The notes under the pieces are model-generated. The model did no database searches. It worked only from the letters and a program-made list of their open reading frames with translations, and was not told the DNA's origin. A program made the position numbers and the translations under genes. 32,400 nt of DNA from Porticoccaceae bacterium (lineage in GTDB: Bacteria; Pseudomonadota; Gammaproteobacteria; Pseudomonadales; Porticoccaceae): contig JALRJD010000328.1 of NCBI GenBank assembly GCA_023255165.1, forward strand, positions 1-32,400, written 5' to 3'. Below are positions 12,998 to 20,297 of the stretch, in pieces; position 1 is the stretch's first letter; every line of letters begins with the position of its first letter.

Positions 12998-15832
12998 TTA
13001 GCCGCGGATCTGAATAATGGTCTGGGTCAACGATGAACTGGTCTCAATCGCTTTGGCGTTGGCCTGGAAGTTTCGCTGGGCGGTAATCAGGTCAACCAGC
13101 TCTGCGGTCAAATCCACGTTGGAGCGCTCTCGTGCACCGGCACGAATGGTTCCAAATCCAGCCGCACCGGGCTCACCCATTGTGGCGTCACCGGAAACCG
13201 ATGTGGCGTAGTAACTGGTGTCACCCACCTGACGCAGACCTTTCGGAGTCGCGAAGTTAGCGAGAATAATTTTGCCCAGTGACTTCTGTGAACCGTTGGA
13301 ATAACTGGCTACCACCAGGCCGTCGTCACCGATGTTTACACCCACCAGATCGCCTTCCGGCGCACCGTTCTGGGACTGACTCAATACCGAAAATGGGCTG
13401 TTAAACTGAGTGCTGTTGTCGTAGTTAAAGGTGATATCACCACCAGTTATGCCGGCACTCTCCAATTTCACACCAGCGACTGGCGAGACCAGCGAACCAC
13501 TGGTATCAAAGGTCAGTTCGCCTTTGTCGAGGAAGATTGGCGTCCAGTAAGGCACGTCATTGGAATCAAACTCACCGCCGTCGGTGGTTTCAATCCAGTC
13601 ACCCTCTTTGGTCTGGGTGACATAAACAGTACTGGTACCGGAGGTGTCCGGGAACAGCTCAATAAAGGTTGAAGATTCACCAAAGCCCGGCGCGATATTC
13701 TCAAGACCCCAGTCAGCGTGACCGGCGATCTGGATAAACGAGTTATCGGTGGTGGTTGAACCGGTAATGGTCAAGGTCTCGGTGGCGTCCTGATAGGCCA
13801 CGGTGATACCGGAAACGCTGCGTCCCAGTGAGTCGGCCATCAGGTTAATTTTTTGCTGCAGGTGCTCGGTGAAAGTACCAATCGAGTAAAGGCCTTCGTC
13901 GAGCTCAATCTGCGCCGAGATCGAATCAATAATCACCGTCATCGACTTGTTGTCAGGGTTTACCGAAAACGCTTTACGCGGGTCGATACCCATCGGGTTG
14001 CCGGTTACCACCGCGGGCGTGGACAGCTGACCACGAACGGCTGGAACGTTGTAGATCTGTGACGTCTCAGGCTGAATCACATCTCCCTGTGGCGAGATGC
14101 CAAACAGACTTTGAGCCAGATCGGTGGCATCCGCCAGCGCCAGACTTGAGGTGTCGCCGGTGGTGCCCGACGCCACGGTAAAGGCGCCTTCGGCGTAGCT
14201 TACTTTCATACCAAAGCGCTGATCGCGGCTGGCGATAATGGCTTCGCCATTCGGCAACACGCCGCGCAGCAAGACATCGGCTTCATCTGTATCCAGTGGC
14301 AATAGCTGGGTGCCCAAGGTGGCCAGGTCGTCCGGACTGAAAGTGCCATCAGCAGGCACGCCGAATACGGCGTTGGCGGTGGCGCCACCGTTCAGATACA
14401 GAGTGTCAGTCGCGGTGCCTGTCTGCACAAAGCGGAAACCCTGGTTGCTGGCGCTGTAGCTGACTTCAACATCAGAGAAATCGGCACTGTCGGCCAGGGC
14501 AGCATTGATCGCATAGGCCAGCGGCTCGGAGGCTACCACACCATCCCAATCCGCATCAGCGGCGTTGGTCAGGGTAGTGTATTGGGCCAGAATGGCTGGA
14601 ATATTGAGGTCGATCGAGGTGCTGTTGTCATCGCCGCGATAAATTCTCAGGGTCTGATTGTCGGCACTGGAGAAATCAAATTTCTTGCCATCGCCAAAAC
14701 GCTCGTTAATCACATTGGTCAACTCAAAGGCAATCTCGGCGCCCGACATCGGAGTAGTGGATCCGGCCAGGTGCTCGAGACCAATGCGAACTTCGGTTGA
14801 GTCATCAACCGACAGGGTAAACATATCTTCCAGCTGTGCTCTGGTCATATTGCTGAAATCGACACCGTCACTGTTGTTGGTCAGGTTCAAGGCGTCAGAA
14901 TAAGCGGAGTCCTCAGCAATCGTCAGTTTGGCACTGGCGGGCACAGAGGGGGTCGGCTCGGAGAGCACATCGTAAGAATACTTCTTGTAAAGAGTACCCT
15001 GGGTAATCAGATATTTCTCACTCTCGGCGCTGGTGCTCTGCAATTCGAGCAGTTCAGAGCGGGTCTTTAGCTCACCATATTTGTTAATAAAGTACTGGTC
15101 GCCGGTGGTGTCGGAGGATTGAATCAGTGCGGTGTCCACTTCCTGGTCGTCAACATAAACATAGGTCTGCCACTTGTTGTATGGCGAGTCCGCTGTCGCG
15201 TTGGCGGTTTTCACATAGTAGATAGTCGCCAGGTTGGCCGATCCCGATGTCCCGTATACGGTCAACGATGTGGTCTTGTGGTAGGTTTCCGGCTTCTCCG
15301 GATTAAAGGTCTTGGTAATCGGCTCTACTTCGGATGGCAGGTTCAAACCCAACTCAACCTGAGTGGTGGGCAAAAACTCTGAAACCGTCGATCGCGGAAT
15401 GGTCAGTGCGCTGGGGTCAACACCAAAGTCCGCTTTGTTGGTCGAATCCACCGGCAGTGACTGCAAAGCCTGGCCGGCACTGTTTACCATCTGGTTCTGC
15501 TCGTTGAGCATAAAGGCGCCGTTACGGGTATAGATCTTGGTGCCGTCTGATGATTCGAGGGGGAAAAATCCGTCACCGGTAATCGCCAGGTCCAACGAGT
15601 TAGCGGAGAATTCAATGTTGCCCTGACTGAACTCCTGACTTACTTCTTTGAGCGACACACCACGACCCACAACACTGGATGCTTTTTCCAGAGGCGAGGT
15701 CGCAAAAATATCGCCGAAGTCGGTGTCGGAGCGCTTAAAACCGCCGGTACCGGAGTTGGCAATATTGTTCGAGGTTACCGACAGCTGCGTGGTCGCTGCG
15801 TTGAGTCCTGTTAACGAGGTATAAAATGACAT
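12998..15832 (-). CDS. flgE: Flagellar hook protein FlgE, very long form
   Basis: 944 aa, more than twice the roughly 400 aa of enterobacterial FlgE. The conserved ends are intact: FYTSLTGLNAATTQLSVTSNNIANSGTGGFKRSDTDFGDIF at the N-terminus, and ERSNVDLTAELVDLITAQRNFQANAKAIETSSSLTQTIIQI at the C-terminus. LDLAITGDGFFPLESSDGTKIYTRNGAF follows near residues 82-110. Extra sequence fills about residues 190-700; it is acidic and Thr/Ser rich, and would form surface domains. FlgE is the hook universal joint; FlgD caps it and FliK sets its length. No internal stop or frame disruption is seen. Confidence 0.95.
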   Translation of the reverse strand: MSFYTSLTGLNAATTQLSVTSNNIANSGTGGFKRSDTDFGDIFATSPLEKASSVVGRGVSLKEVSQEFSQGNIEFSANSLDLAITGDGFFPLESSDGTKIYTRNGAFMLNEQNQMVNSAGQALQSLPVDSTNKADFGVDPSALTIPRSTVSEFLPTTQVELGLNLPSEVEPITKTFNPEKPETYHKTTSLTVYGTSGSANLATIYYVKTANATADSPYNKWQTYVYVDDQEVDTALIQSSDTTGDQYFINKYGELKTRSELLELQSTSAESEKYLITQGTLYKKYSYDVLSEPTPSVPASAKLTIAEDSAYSDALNLTNNSDGVDFSNMTRAQLEDMFTLSVDDSTEVRIGLEHLAGSTTPMSGAEIAFELTNVINERFGDGKKFDFSSADNQTLRIYRGDDNSTSIDLNIPAILAQYTTLTNAADADWDGVVASEPLAYAINAALADSADFSDVEVSYSASNQGFRFVQTGTATDTLYLNGGATANAVFGVPADGTFSPDDLATLGTQLLPLDTDEADVLLRGVLPNGEAIIASRDQRFGMKVSYAEGAFTVASGTTGDTSSLALADATDLAQSLFGISPQGDVIQPETSQIYNVPAVRGQLSTPAVVTGNPMGIDPRKAFSVNPDNKSMTVIIDSISAQIELDEGLYSIGTFTEHLQQKINLMADSLGRSVSGITVAYQDATETLTITGSTTTDNSFIQIAGHADWGLENIAPGFGESSTFIELFPDTSGTSTVYVTQTKEGDWIETTDGGEFDSNDVPYWTPIFLDKGELTFDTSGSLVSPVAGVKLESAGITGGDITFNYDNSTQFNSPFSVLSQSQNGAPEGDLVGVNIGDDGLVVASYSNGSQKSLGKIILANFATPKGLRQVGDTSYYATSVSGDATMGEPGAAGFGTIRAGARERSNVDLTAELVDLITAQRNFQANAKAIETSSSLTQTIIQIRG

Positions 15833-15866
15833 AAGTTATTCTCCAATTACCTTTTTAATTCTTCTG

Positions 15867-16553
15867 TTAAATTGCAATGCGTTCGATATCGGCAAGCGCG
15901 ACAAACACGTCGTCTCCGACTTCAAGGGTTATTTGCTGAGCGTTCGGATCCCAGCTGACACTTCGGACATCGGCCATAGTGGTCACTGGCACTGTCTCTA
16001 ATTTTCCATTGATCACCGCACTCGCGGTCATCAGATAACTTCCCTGCGGGGCAATCTCACCGTTGCGATCGCGGCCATTCCAATTCAGCTCCGCGCGTCC
16101 TGGCAGACGTCCGCCCTGGGTGTCGCGGTAAACCAGTTCGCCACTAACCGGGTTGTAGACACTGAAAATAATCGACTGGGCGCCGTTGGCGAGGTCGATG
16201 GAACCGGAGGTAATGGCGCCATTGCCACCGGTAAAGTGACCGCCAGCCACCTCAACTTTTTTGCCCACCAGATTGGCGCCTGCAACCATTTGATCCTGGC
16301 GCATGCCATTGACCATATTGTCGAGCGAGCCCTGCATACCTTTAATACCTTCCAGAGATGAGAACTCGGCGAGCTGGGAAACAAAGGCTTCGTTGTCCAT
16401 CGGGTCGAGGGGATTCTGGTTTTGCAGCTGCGCGGTAAACAGAGTCAAAAAAGCGTCGCGGCCAAGCTCGTCTTCGCCATAGGCGACCGCCTTTTGCTGC
16501 TCGTTGTACTGCTCGCTGGTCAAAAATGTGGTGTCTGTAACTGTGCTAACCAT
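15867..16553 (-). CDS. flgD: Hook-capping / scaffolding protein FlgD
   Basis: 228 aa. The N-terminus carries the FlgD motif (LGRDAFLTLFTAQLQNQNPLDPMDNEAFVSQLAEFSSLEGI), followed by AGANLVGKKV. The C-terminal part is the Tudor/FnIII-like region (LPGRAELNWNGRDRNGEIAPQGSYLMTASAVINGK). FlgD sits on the growing hook and is replaced by FlgK. Start ATG 16553. The gap to flgC contains a short tandem repeat. Confidence 0.96.
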   Translation of the reverse strand: MVSTVTDTTFLTSEQYNEQQKAVAYGEDELGRDAFLTLFTAQLQNQNPLDPMDNEAFVSQLAEFSSLEGIKGMQGSLDNMVNGMRQDQMVAGANLVGKKVEVAGGHFTGGNGAITSGSIDLANGAQSIIFSVYNPVSGELVYRDTQGGRLPGRAELNWNGRDRNGEIAPQGSYLMTASAVINGKLETVPVTTMADVRSVSWDPNAQQITLEVGDDVFVALADIERIAI

Positions 16554-16578
16554 GGTTGTTTTTCCTGGGGCCTTTGCT

Positions 16579-16624
16579 ACAAGCCCTGTTTTTACAAGCT
16601 CTGTTTTTTACAAGCTCTGTTATT
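16579..16624. repeat. 15-16 bp tandem repeat at the flgC stop codon
   Basis: Three units of ACAAGC(C/T)CTGTTTTT (16579-16593, 16594-16609, 16610-16624 with ATT at the end). On the minus strand the first unit begins inside the last codons of flgC (GCT TAA), so the stop codon is part of the repeat. The array fills most of the flgC-flgD gap. Confidence 0.8.
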
Positions 16625-17048
16625 AAGCTTTTATGATATCGAGGGTGCGCATCATCAATTCGCGCGCCGTGTTGACCACTTCAACATTGTTCTGATAGCT
16701 GCGTGCCGCGCCCATCATCTCGACCATCTCGGTGACTTCATTGACGTTGGAGCCGTAGACAAAACCGTCTTTGTCAGCCATCGGGTTACCCGGATCGTGC
16801 ATCTTTTTCGTCGGCGCCTGATCATCGACCATGCCGGCAATTTTTACTCCGCCGAGATACTGCGCTCCCTGAGTTAACTGGTGCTCGTAGAGCAGCGCTT
16901 CAAATACAGGGCGCTTGCCCTTGTAAGCCTCTTCAGGAGAACTGCTAACCGTTCCGGCGTTGGCCATATTCGATGCGGTCGAGTTCATGCGCACCATCTG
17001 CGCGTTCATCGCCGTCCCGGCGATACCAAAAATATTTCCGATAGACAT
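16623..17048 (-). CDS. flgC: Proximal rod protein FlgC
   Basis: 141 aa. IFGIAGTAMNAQMVRMNSTASNMANAGTVSSSPEEAYKGKRPVFEALL is the family N-terminus. GFVYGSNVNEVTEMVEMMGAARSYQNNVEVVNTARELMMRTLDI is the family C-terminus. It is a rod subunit, starting 5 bases after flgB. Length is normal. Confidence 0.97.
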   Translation of the reverse strand: MSIGNIFGIAGTAMNAQMVRMNSTASNMANAGTVSSSPEEAYKGKRPVFEALLYEHQLTQGAQYLGGVKIAGMVDDQAPTKKMHDPGNPMADKDGFVYGSNVNEVTEMVEMMGAARSYQNNVEVVNTARELMMRTLDIIKA

Positions 17049-17053
17049 TACTG

Positions 17054-17440
17054 TTACTCTCCTCGCAGCGCTTTTCTGATGCCGCTAATGTTGCCTTCAA
17101 TAAATCTCAAGGTGGCCTGGTACTCCGCTGCCGCCTTACCATACTTGGCGTGCTCGACAGAGATATCCACGGTGTTGCCATCCAGTGCGGTGTTGAATGG
17201 CACGGTGTAAACCATTTCCGAATCGATATTGGCAGCCTGCTTGATATGGCCAGAATGGGTGGCAAGCATCGCGCCCGAGCGCTGAACATTGCGCAGCACA
17301 TTTTCAAAATCGATGTCGCGAGCTTTAAAGCCCGGTGTGTCAGCGTTGGCGATATTGCGCGAGATCACTTCCATGCGCCTGGCACGCAAATCCAGTGCCT
17401 TCTCGTGTACCCCAAAAGCTGCATCAAAAATTTTCATCAT
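17054..17440 (-). CDS. flgB: Proximal rod protein FlgB
   Basis: 128 aa from ATG 17440. The track counts a TTG at 17443, and the second ATG at 17437 fits the AGTGA Shine-Dalgarno slightly better. KALDLRARRMEVISRNIANADTPGFKARDIDFENVL is the FlgB N-terminal signature, and the C-terminus has LRFIEGNISGIRKALRGE. It is the first gene of the rod/hook operon, with a strong sigma54 site about 100 bases upstream. Confidence 0.96.
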   Translation of the reverse strand: MMKIFDAAFGVHEKALDLRARRMEVISRNIANADTPGFKARDIDFENVLRNVQRSGAMLATHSGHIKQAANIDSEMVYTVPFNTALDGNTVDISVEHAKYGKAAAEYQATLRFIEGNISGIRKALRGE

Positions 17441-17538
17441 CAATTCACTGTTAAATGACTCAAGTTATTTTGTTATCGGTCGATTAGTCTCTGCGTGGTC
17501 AACACAACGTCACTAAAAGAACCTCTCAATCCCGAGAA

Positions 17539-17555
17539 TGCAAAAGCAATGCCAA
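17539..17555 (-). promoter_or_regulatory. sigma54 promoter of the flgB operon
   Basis: The minus strand reads TTGGCATTGCTTTTGCA, with GG and GC separated by exactly 10 bases. The predicted start is near 17528, giving a leader of about 90 nt to flgB. It would drive flgB through flgJ and possibly on to fliD. Confidence 0.85.
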
Positions 17556-17727
17556 CCATTTTCGGATTGCCGCATTTAATTAATTTATTGCTTTAAAACC
17601 AATAAGTTAAAAAACTGTTTCGCCAGTATCAAAAACCGCATTGCCGCTTTTCCGGCAGCTCTTTGCCGCCCGGCTTTGCCGCTATGTCGGTATTGCGTCA
17701 CCCGCTGCCAGCACGCATACTCGCGCC

Positions 17728-18840
17728 ATGCACAGGTTTAAAAAATTACTTTGCTTTTTTCTCGCCGGCAGTCTCGCACTAGGCTTTGCCGCTAGCGTCG
17801 CGGCGCTTGATGGCTCAGCAGAAGGCCACAGTAATAGCGTGCGTAATAATCTGGATAGCAAGCATATTCTGGTCTCGCAGACGCAGCGCTGGGTGGCGCA
17901 GAACCGTCAGCTGGATCAATCGGTTATCGAAGTGGCGCCATCGGATCGACGTTTGATTATTCCGCTCTGTGACAGTCCATTTGAATTTAACTACCCCTTT
18001 GCCACCAGCCAAAAAACCGTGCGTGCCAGCTGCCCGGAAAGCGGCTGGCAAATCTTTTTGGGTATCAATATTCACCAGACAGACAATGCGCTGCGTTACA
18101 CCGGCAGCTTTGGTGCCGGTCATCAGCTCAGCGTCGCGGATATCGAGTCGGTCAATCTGAGCAGTCCGATAGCCGGGCTGGCGAGCGATGCCTCTGCAAT
18201 AGAAGGTTTAACCTTGTCGGTAGCGGTTAGAGCCGGCGATCTGGTGATGCAGAGGCAACTCTCAACCAGCATTGAAGCCTTTCGGCTGAAACGGGATATT
18301 CTTGCCGGCGAGACCATTGATAGTGGCGCGCTGGAAATGGTGTTGCTGGCCGCGGCCACTCTGACCGAAAACCAGAAACTCTCTGCTGACAGGCTAAATG
18401 GCGCCCGCGCGGCGCGGGACCTGAAGAGGGGCAAGCTGCTCTCCAGCTACGATATCAAAGAGAAACATCTGGTATTAATCACCCAGGCTGGCATTGCCCG
18501 TGGCCAACCAGTGACCCGTGCCAATATTGCCCTGCAAGATTATTACGGCAAGTTGCCCGGCGATGCACTGCAGGATTACAACAGCGCGGAGCAGATGCAG
18601 GCGATTCGCAATTTACCTGCCGGTCATCTGTTGCGACTTTCTGATCTGACACCGGTGAATATTATTCGCAAAGGTGACAATGTGCAGTTAACAGTGCGCT
18701 CCGGGGCGCTGGAGATCAGCGTGACCATGCTGGCACTGGAAAATGCACGCCAGGATCAGCGTGTTTTACTGTTAAATCCGGAATCCAATGAAGAGATTCA
18801 AGCCATCGCAACCGGGCCGGGGCAGGCGCGAGGCCTTTGA
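17728..18840 (+). CDS. flgA: Flagellar P-ring assembly chaperone FlgA, long form
   Basis: 370 aa from ATG 17728; the track starts at TTG 17641, but the signal peptide begins at MHRFKKLLCFFLAGSLALGF. FlgA is usually about 200-250 aa. The N-terminal domain is recognisable (IEVAPSDRRLIIPLCDSPFEF near 67-87, and CPESGWQIFLGI near 102-113). Two SAF-like segments follow. The first (about 186-248) has LKRDILAGETIDSGAL and AARDLKRGKLLSSYDIKEKHLV. The second (about 254-312) has IARGQPVTRANIAL and AIRNLPAGHLLRLSDLTPV. A canonical C-terminus follows (IIRKGDNVQLTVRSGALEIS, LLNPESNEEIQAI). FlgA helps FlgI polymerise in the periplasm. Divergent from flgB; no promoter of its own was found. Confidence 0.9.
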   Translation: MHRFKKLLCFFLAGSLALGFAASVAALDGSAEGHSNSVRNNLDSKHILVSQTQRWVAQNRQLDQSVIEVAPSDRRLIIPLCDSPFEFNYPFATSQKTVRASCPESGWQIFLGINIHQTDNALRYTGSFGAGHQLSVADIESVNLSSPIAGLASDASAIEGLTLSVAVRAGDLVMQRQLSTSIEAFRLKRDILAGETIDSGALEMVLLAAATLTENQKLSADRLNGARAARDLKRGKLLSSYDIKEKHLVLITQAGIARGQPVTRANIALQDYYGKLPGDALQDYNSAEQMQAIRNLPAGHLLRLSDLTPVNIIRKGDNVQLTVRSGALEISVTMLALENARQDQRVLLLNPESNEEIQAIATGPGQARGL

Positions 18841-18925
18841 TCACAAGCGCTGTAGGCTGATGCAATCACTCTTGTAATAAAGGCTAAATTAATTTCAAAC
18901 TTTCGCTGTAGAAAAAATAACTTGT

Positions 18926-18936
18926 GTCGATATACT
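18926..18936 (+). promoter_or_regulatory. Candidate promoter for flgM
   Basis: GTCGATAT (18926-18933) resembles the sigma28 -10 element, but the -35 position reads TGTA instead of TAAA. An overlapping TATACT (18931-18936) could be a sigma70 -10. A sigma28 input to flgM is common in other bacteria. Confidence 0.4.
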
Positions 18937-18985
18937 AAGAGACGAGACAGAATCCCGGGTAAAAGAGCCTGGAAGGAAGACAAAA

Positions 18986-19288
18986 ATGACTGACGGTATT
19001 TCGAAAATTGGGCGCAGCGCGGTTGAGATGAACAGCTCCGCCGACAAGCTCAAAAATAAAGAAGCAAACGAAGCCAAAGCTGAAAAGCCCGCGGCGGCCA
19101 GCTATGCGCCGGCCAATGACGAAGTAATTCTCAGCAAGACGGCTGAGACCGCGCTGGCTGCTGGTGATTTTGATGAGGCCAAAGTGGCTGAAATCAAACA
19201 GGCCATCGCCGAGGGCAACTATCCCCTGGATGAACGGCGCATCGCTGAAAGCTTTGTCGCTATTGAAGCCATGCTGGGCGGCAAATAA
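18986..19288 (+). CDS. flgM: Anti-sigma28 factor FlgM
   Basis: 100 aa with GGAAGGAAG just upstream of the ATG. The N-terminus is charged and probably disordered (KLKNKEANEAKAEKPAAA). The C-terminal half matches FlgM: EVILSKTAETALAAGDFDEAKVAEIKQAIAEGNYPLDERRIAESFVAIEAML. FlgM binds FliA (encoded at 28550) until the hook is complete, and is then exported. The gap to flgN holds a strong hairpin. Confidence 0.95.
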   Translation: MTDGISKIGRSAVEMNSSADKLKNKEANEAKAEKPAAASYAPANDEVILSKTAETALAAGDFDEAKVAEIKQAIAEGNYPLDERRIAESFVAIEAMLGGK

Positions 19289-19328
19289 GTCCGGTGGAAA
19301 ATAAGCTGAGTAAAAAAATTAAATCGGA

Positions 19329-19359
19329 TTCTGGTTATCCAATATTCGGATAACCAGAA
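19329..19359. other. Perfect 12-bp inverted repeat between flgM and flgN
   Basis: TTCTGGTTATCC (19329-19340) pairs with GGATAACCAGAA (19348-19359) around AATATTC. No T-run follows (CTCTGTTTAAA), so it is not a standard terminator. It could be an operator, a transcript-stability hairpin or a weak attenuator between flgM and flgN. Confidence 0.7.
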
Positions 19360-19559
19360 CTCTGTTTAAATCTCTGTAAACTGTCTTCCCCGTTTTTAAG
19401 AATCGCTTGGCTAAAACGCCGAAATAACTCGCCACTCGCTCGCACCGCCTTACTTACAGATAATTAATCTTCTATATAAGTGCTATTCGTTTCTCCCGGA
19501 CATTTACCTTAAGCATAAATCCCCTTCCGTATTTATCTGCTTCACAGTATGCTTGATTT

Positions 19560-19991
19560 ATGACTGACTCCGACCTCAACCATCTGACACAGACTGTGCA
19601 CAAAGCGCAGGCGCTGAAGCGTGTGCTCGACAGCGAGTTTGAGGCGCTCAAGCAACAGGATCTGGCCACCTTTGAAACATTGCAGGCGCAAAAACTGGAG
19701 ATTCTGCATTTTCTCTCCAGCGAGGAGTTGCTGGAAAAAGTCCGGGCCCATACAGATGATCAGGACAAGGCGGCGGCCACCGTGGTGATCTGGGATCAGG
19801 TGACGGCACTGATGACCGAGTGTCGGGATTTACATCGCCGCAATGAAATTTTAATTAACCATAAACTCGAAACCATTCGCGGTGCGCTGCAAACCATTCA
19901 GTCGCCAGACCCGTTGAACAGCGTTGAGATCTACGATCGCCTTGGCAAGTTACGGCCCAATCGCAACCGCACCACCATGGGTGACGCCTAG
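19560..19991 (+). CDS. flgN: FlgN-family export chaperone
   Basis: 143 aa, helical and Gln/Leu/Glu rich throughout: TVHKAQALKRVLDSEFEALKQQDLATFETLQAQKLEILHFL, then LMTECRDLHRRNEILINHKLETIRGALQTIQ. The NEILINHK-like segment and the position after flgM are typical of FlgN, the chaperone for FlgK and FlgL. The C-terminus ends in a basic, Asn/Arg-rich tail. It converges with fhlB with an 18-bp gap. The 271-bp gap to flgM suggests a separate promoter, but I see no convincing one. Confidence 0.88.
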   Translation: MTDSDLNHLTQTVHKAQALKRVLDSEFEALKQQDLATFETLQAQKLEILHFLSSEELLEKVRAHTDDQDKAAATVVIWDQVTALMTECRDLHRRNEILINHKLETIRGALQTIQSPDPLNSVEIYDRLGKLRPNRNRTTMGDA

Positions 19992-20009
19992 AATTTAACA
20001 ACACCGATT

Positions 20010-20297
20010 TTAATACGAGCCTTTTTCATCCCCCGGCTCCATCCCTTTGAGCCAGTAAACCCAGGATAAAATCACCGACACCGCAACATAGAGACTTTCG
20101 GGAATTTCGTTATTCAGCTCAAGCTGCCCCAATAGCGCGACCAACTGCGGATCTTCGGCAATATAGATACCCTGCTTTTTGGCCTCTTCAATAATCATCT
20201 CGGCGATATCGCCCTGACCTTTGGCGGTCATAACCGGCACTGAACGTTTGCCATATTCAAGGGCGACCGCGCGGCGGGTTGGTTTATAGCTGCTCAT
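20010..20297 (-). CDS. fhlB: Stand-alone FlhB C-terminal-like protein (FhlB)
   Basis: 95 aa, resembling only the cytoplasmic C-terminal domain of the export switch protein FlhB: RRAVALEYGKRSVPVMTAKGQGDIAEMIIEEAKKQGIYIAEDPQLVALLGQLELNNEIPESLY. In FlhB this domain follows the self-cleaving NPTH site. Here the equivalent position near the start reads KPTR, so the cleavage site is absent. It has no N-terminal membrane domain. The start overlaps the fliK stop (ATGA), implying coupled translation. FliK and FlhB act together in the rod/hook-to-filament specificity switch, so the pairing fits that role. Homologues called FhlB are known in Pseudomonas-type bacteria; the detailed function is unclear. 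Confidence 0.88.
   Translation of the reverse strand: MSSYKPTRRAVALEYGKRSVPVMTAKGQGDIAEMIIEEAKKQGIYIAEDPQLVALLGQLELNNEIPESLYVAVSVILSWVYWLKGMEPGDEKGSY

Noticed and set aside
17473-17480. TTATCGGT (minus strand ACCGATAA) as a sigma28 promoter for flgB
   Set aside because: The -10 is close to consensus, but the -35 position reads ACCA and the sigma54 site nearby is far better.
17641-17727. TTG start giving a 399-aa FlgA
   Set aside because: The extra residues precede a complete signal peptide that begins at ATG 17728.
18724-18750. TGGCAC...TGCA inside flgA as a sigma54 promoter
   Set aside because: GG and GC are 11 bases apart and the site is in conserved coding sequence.
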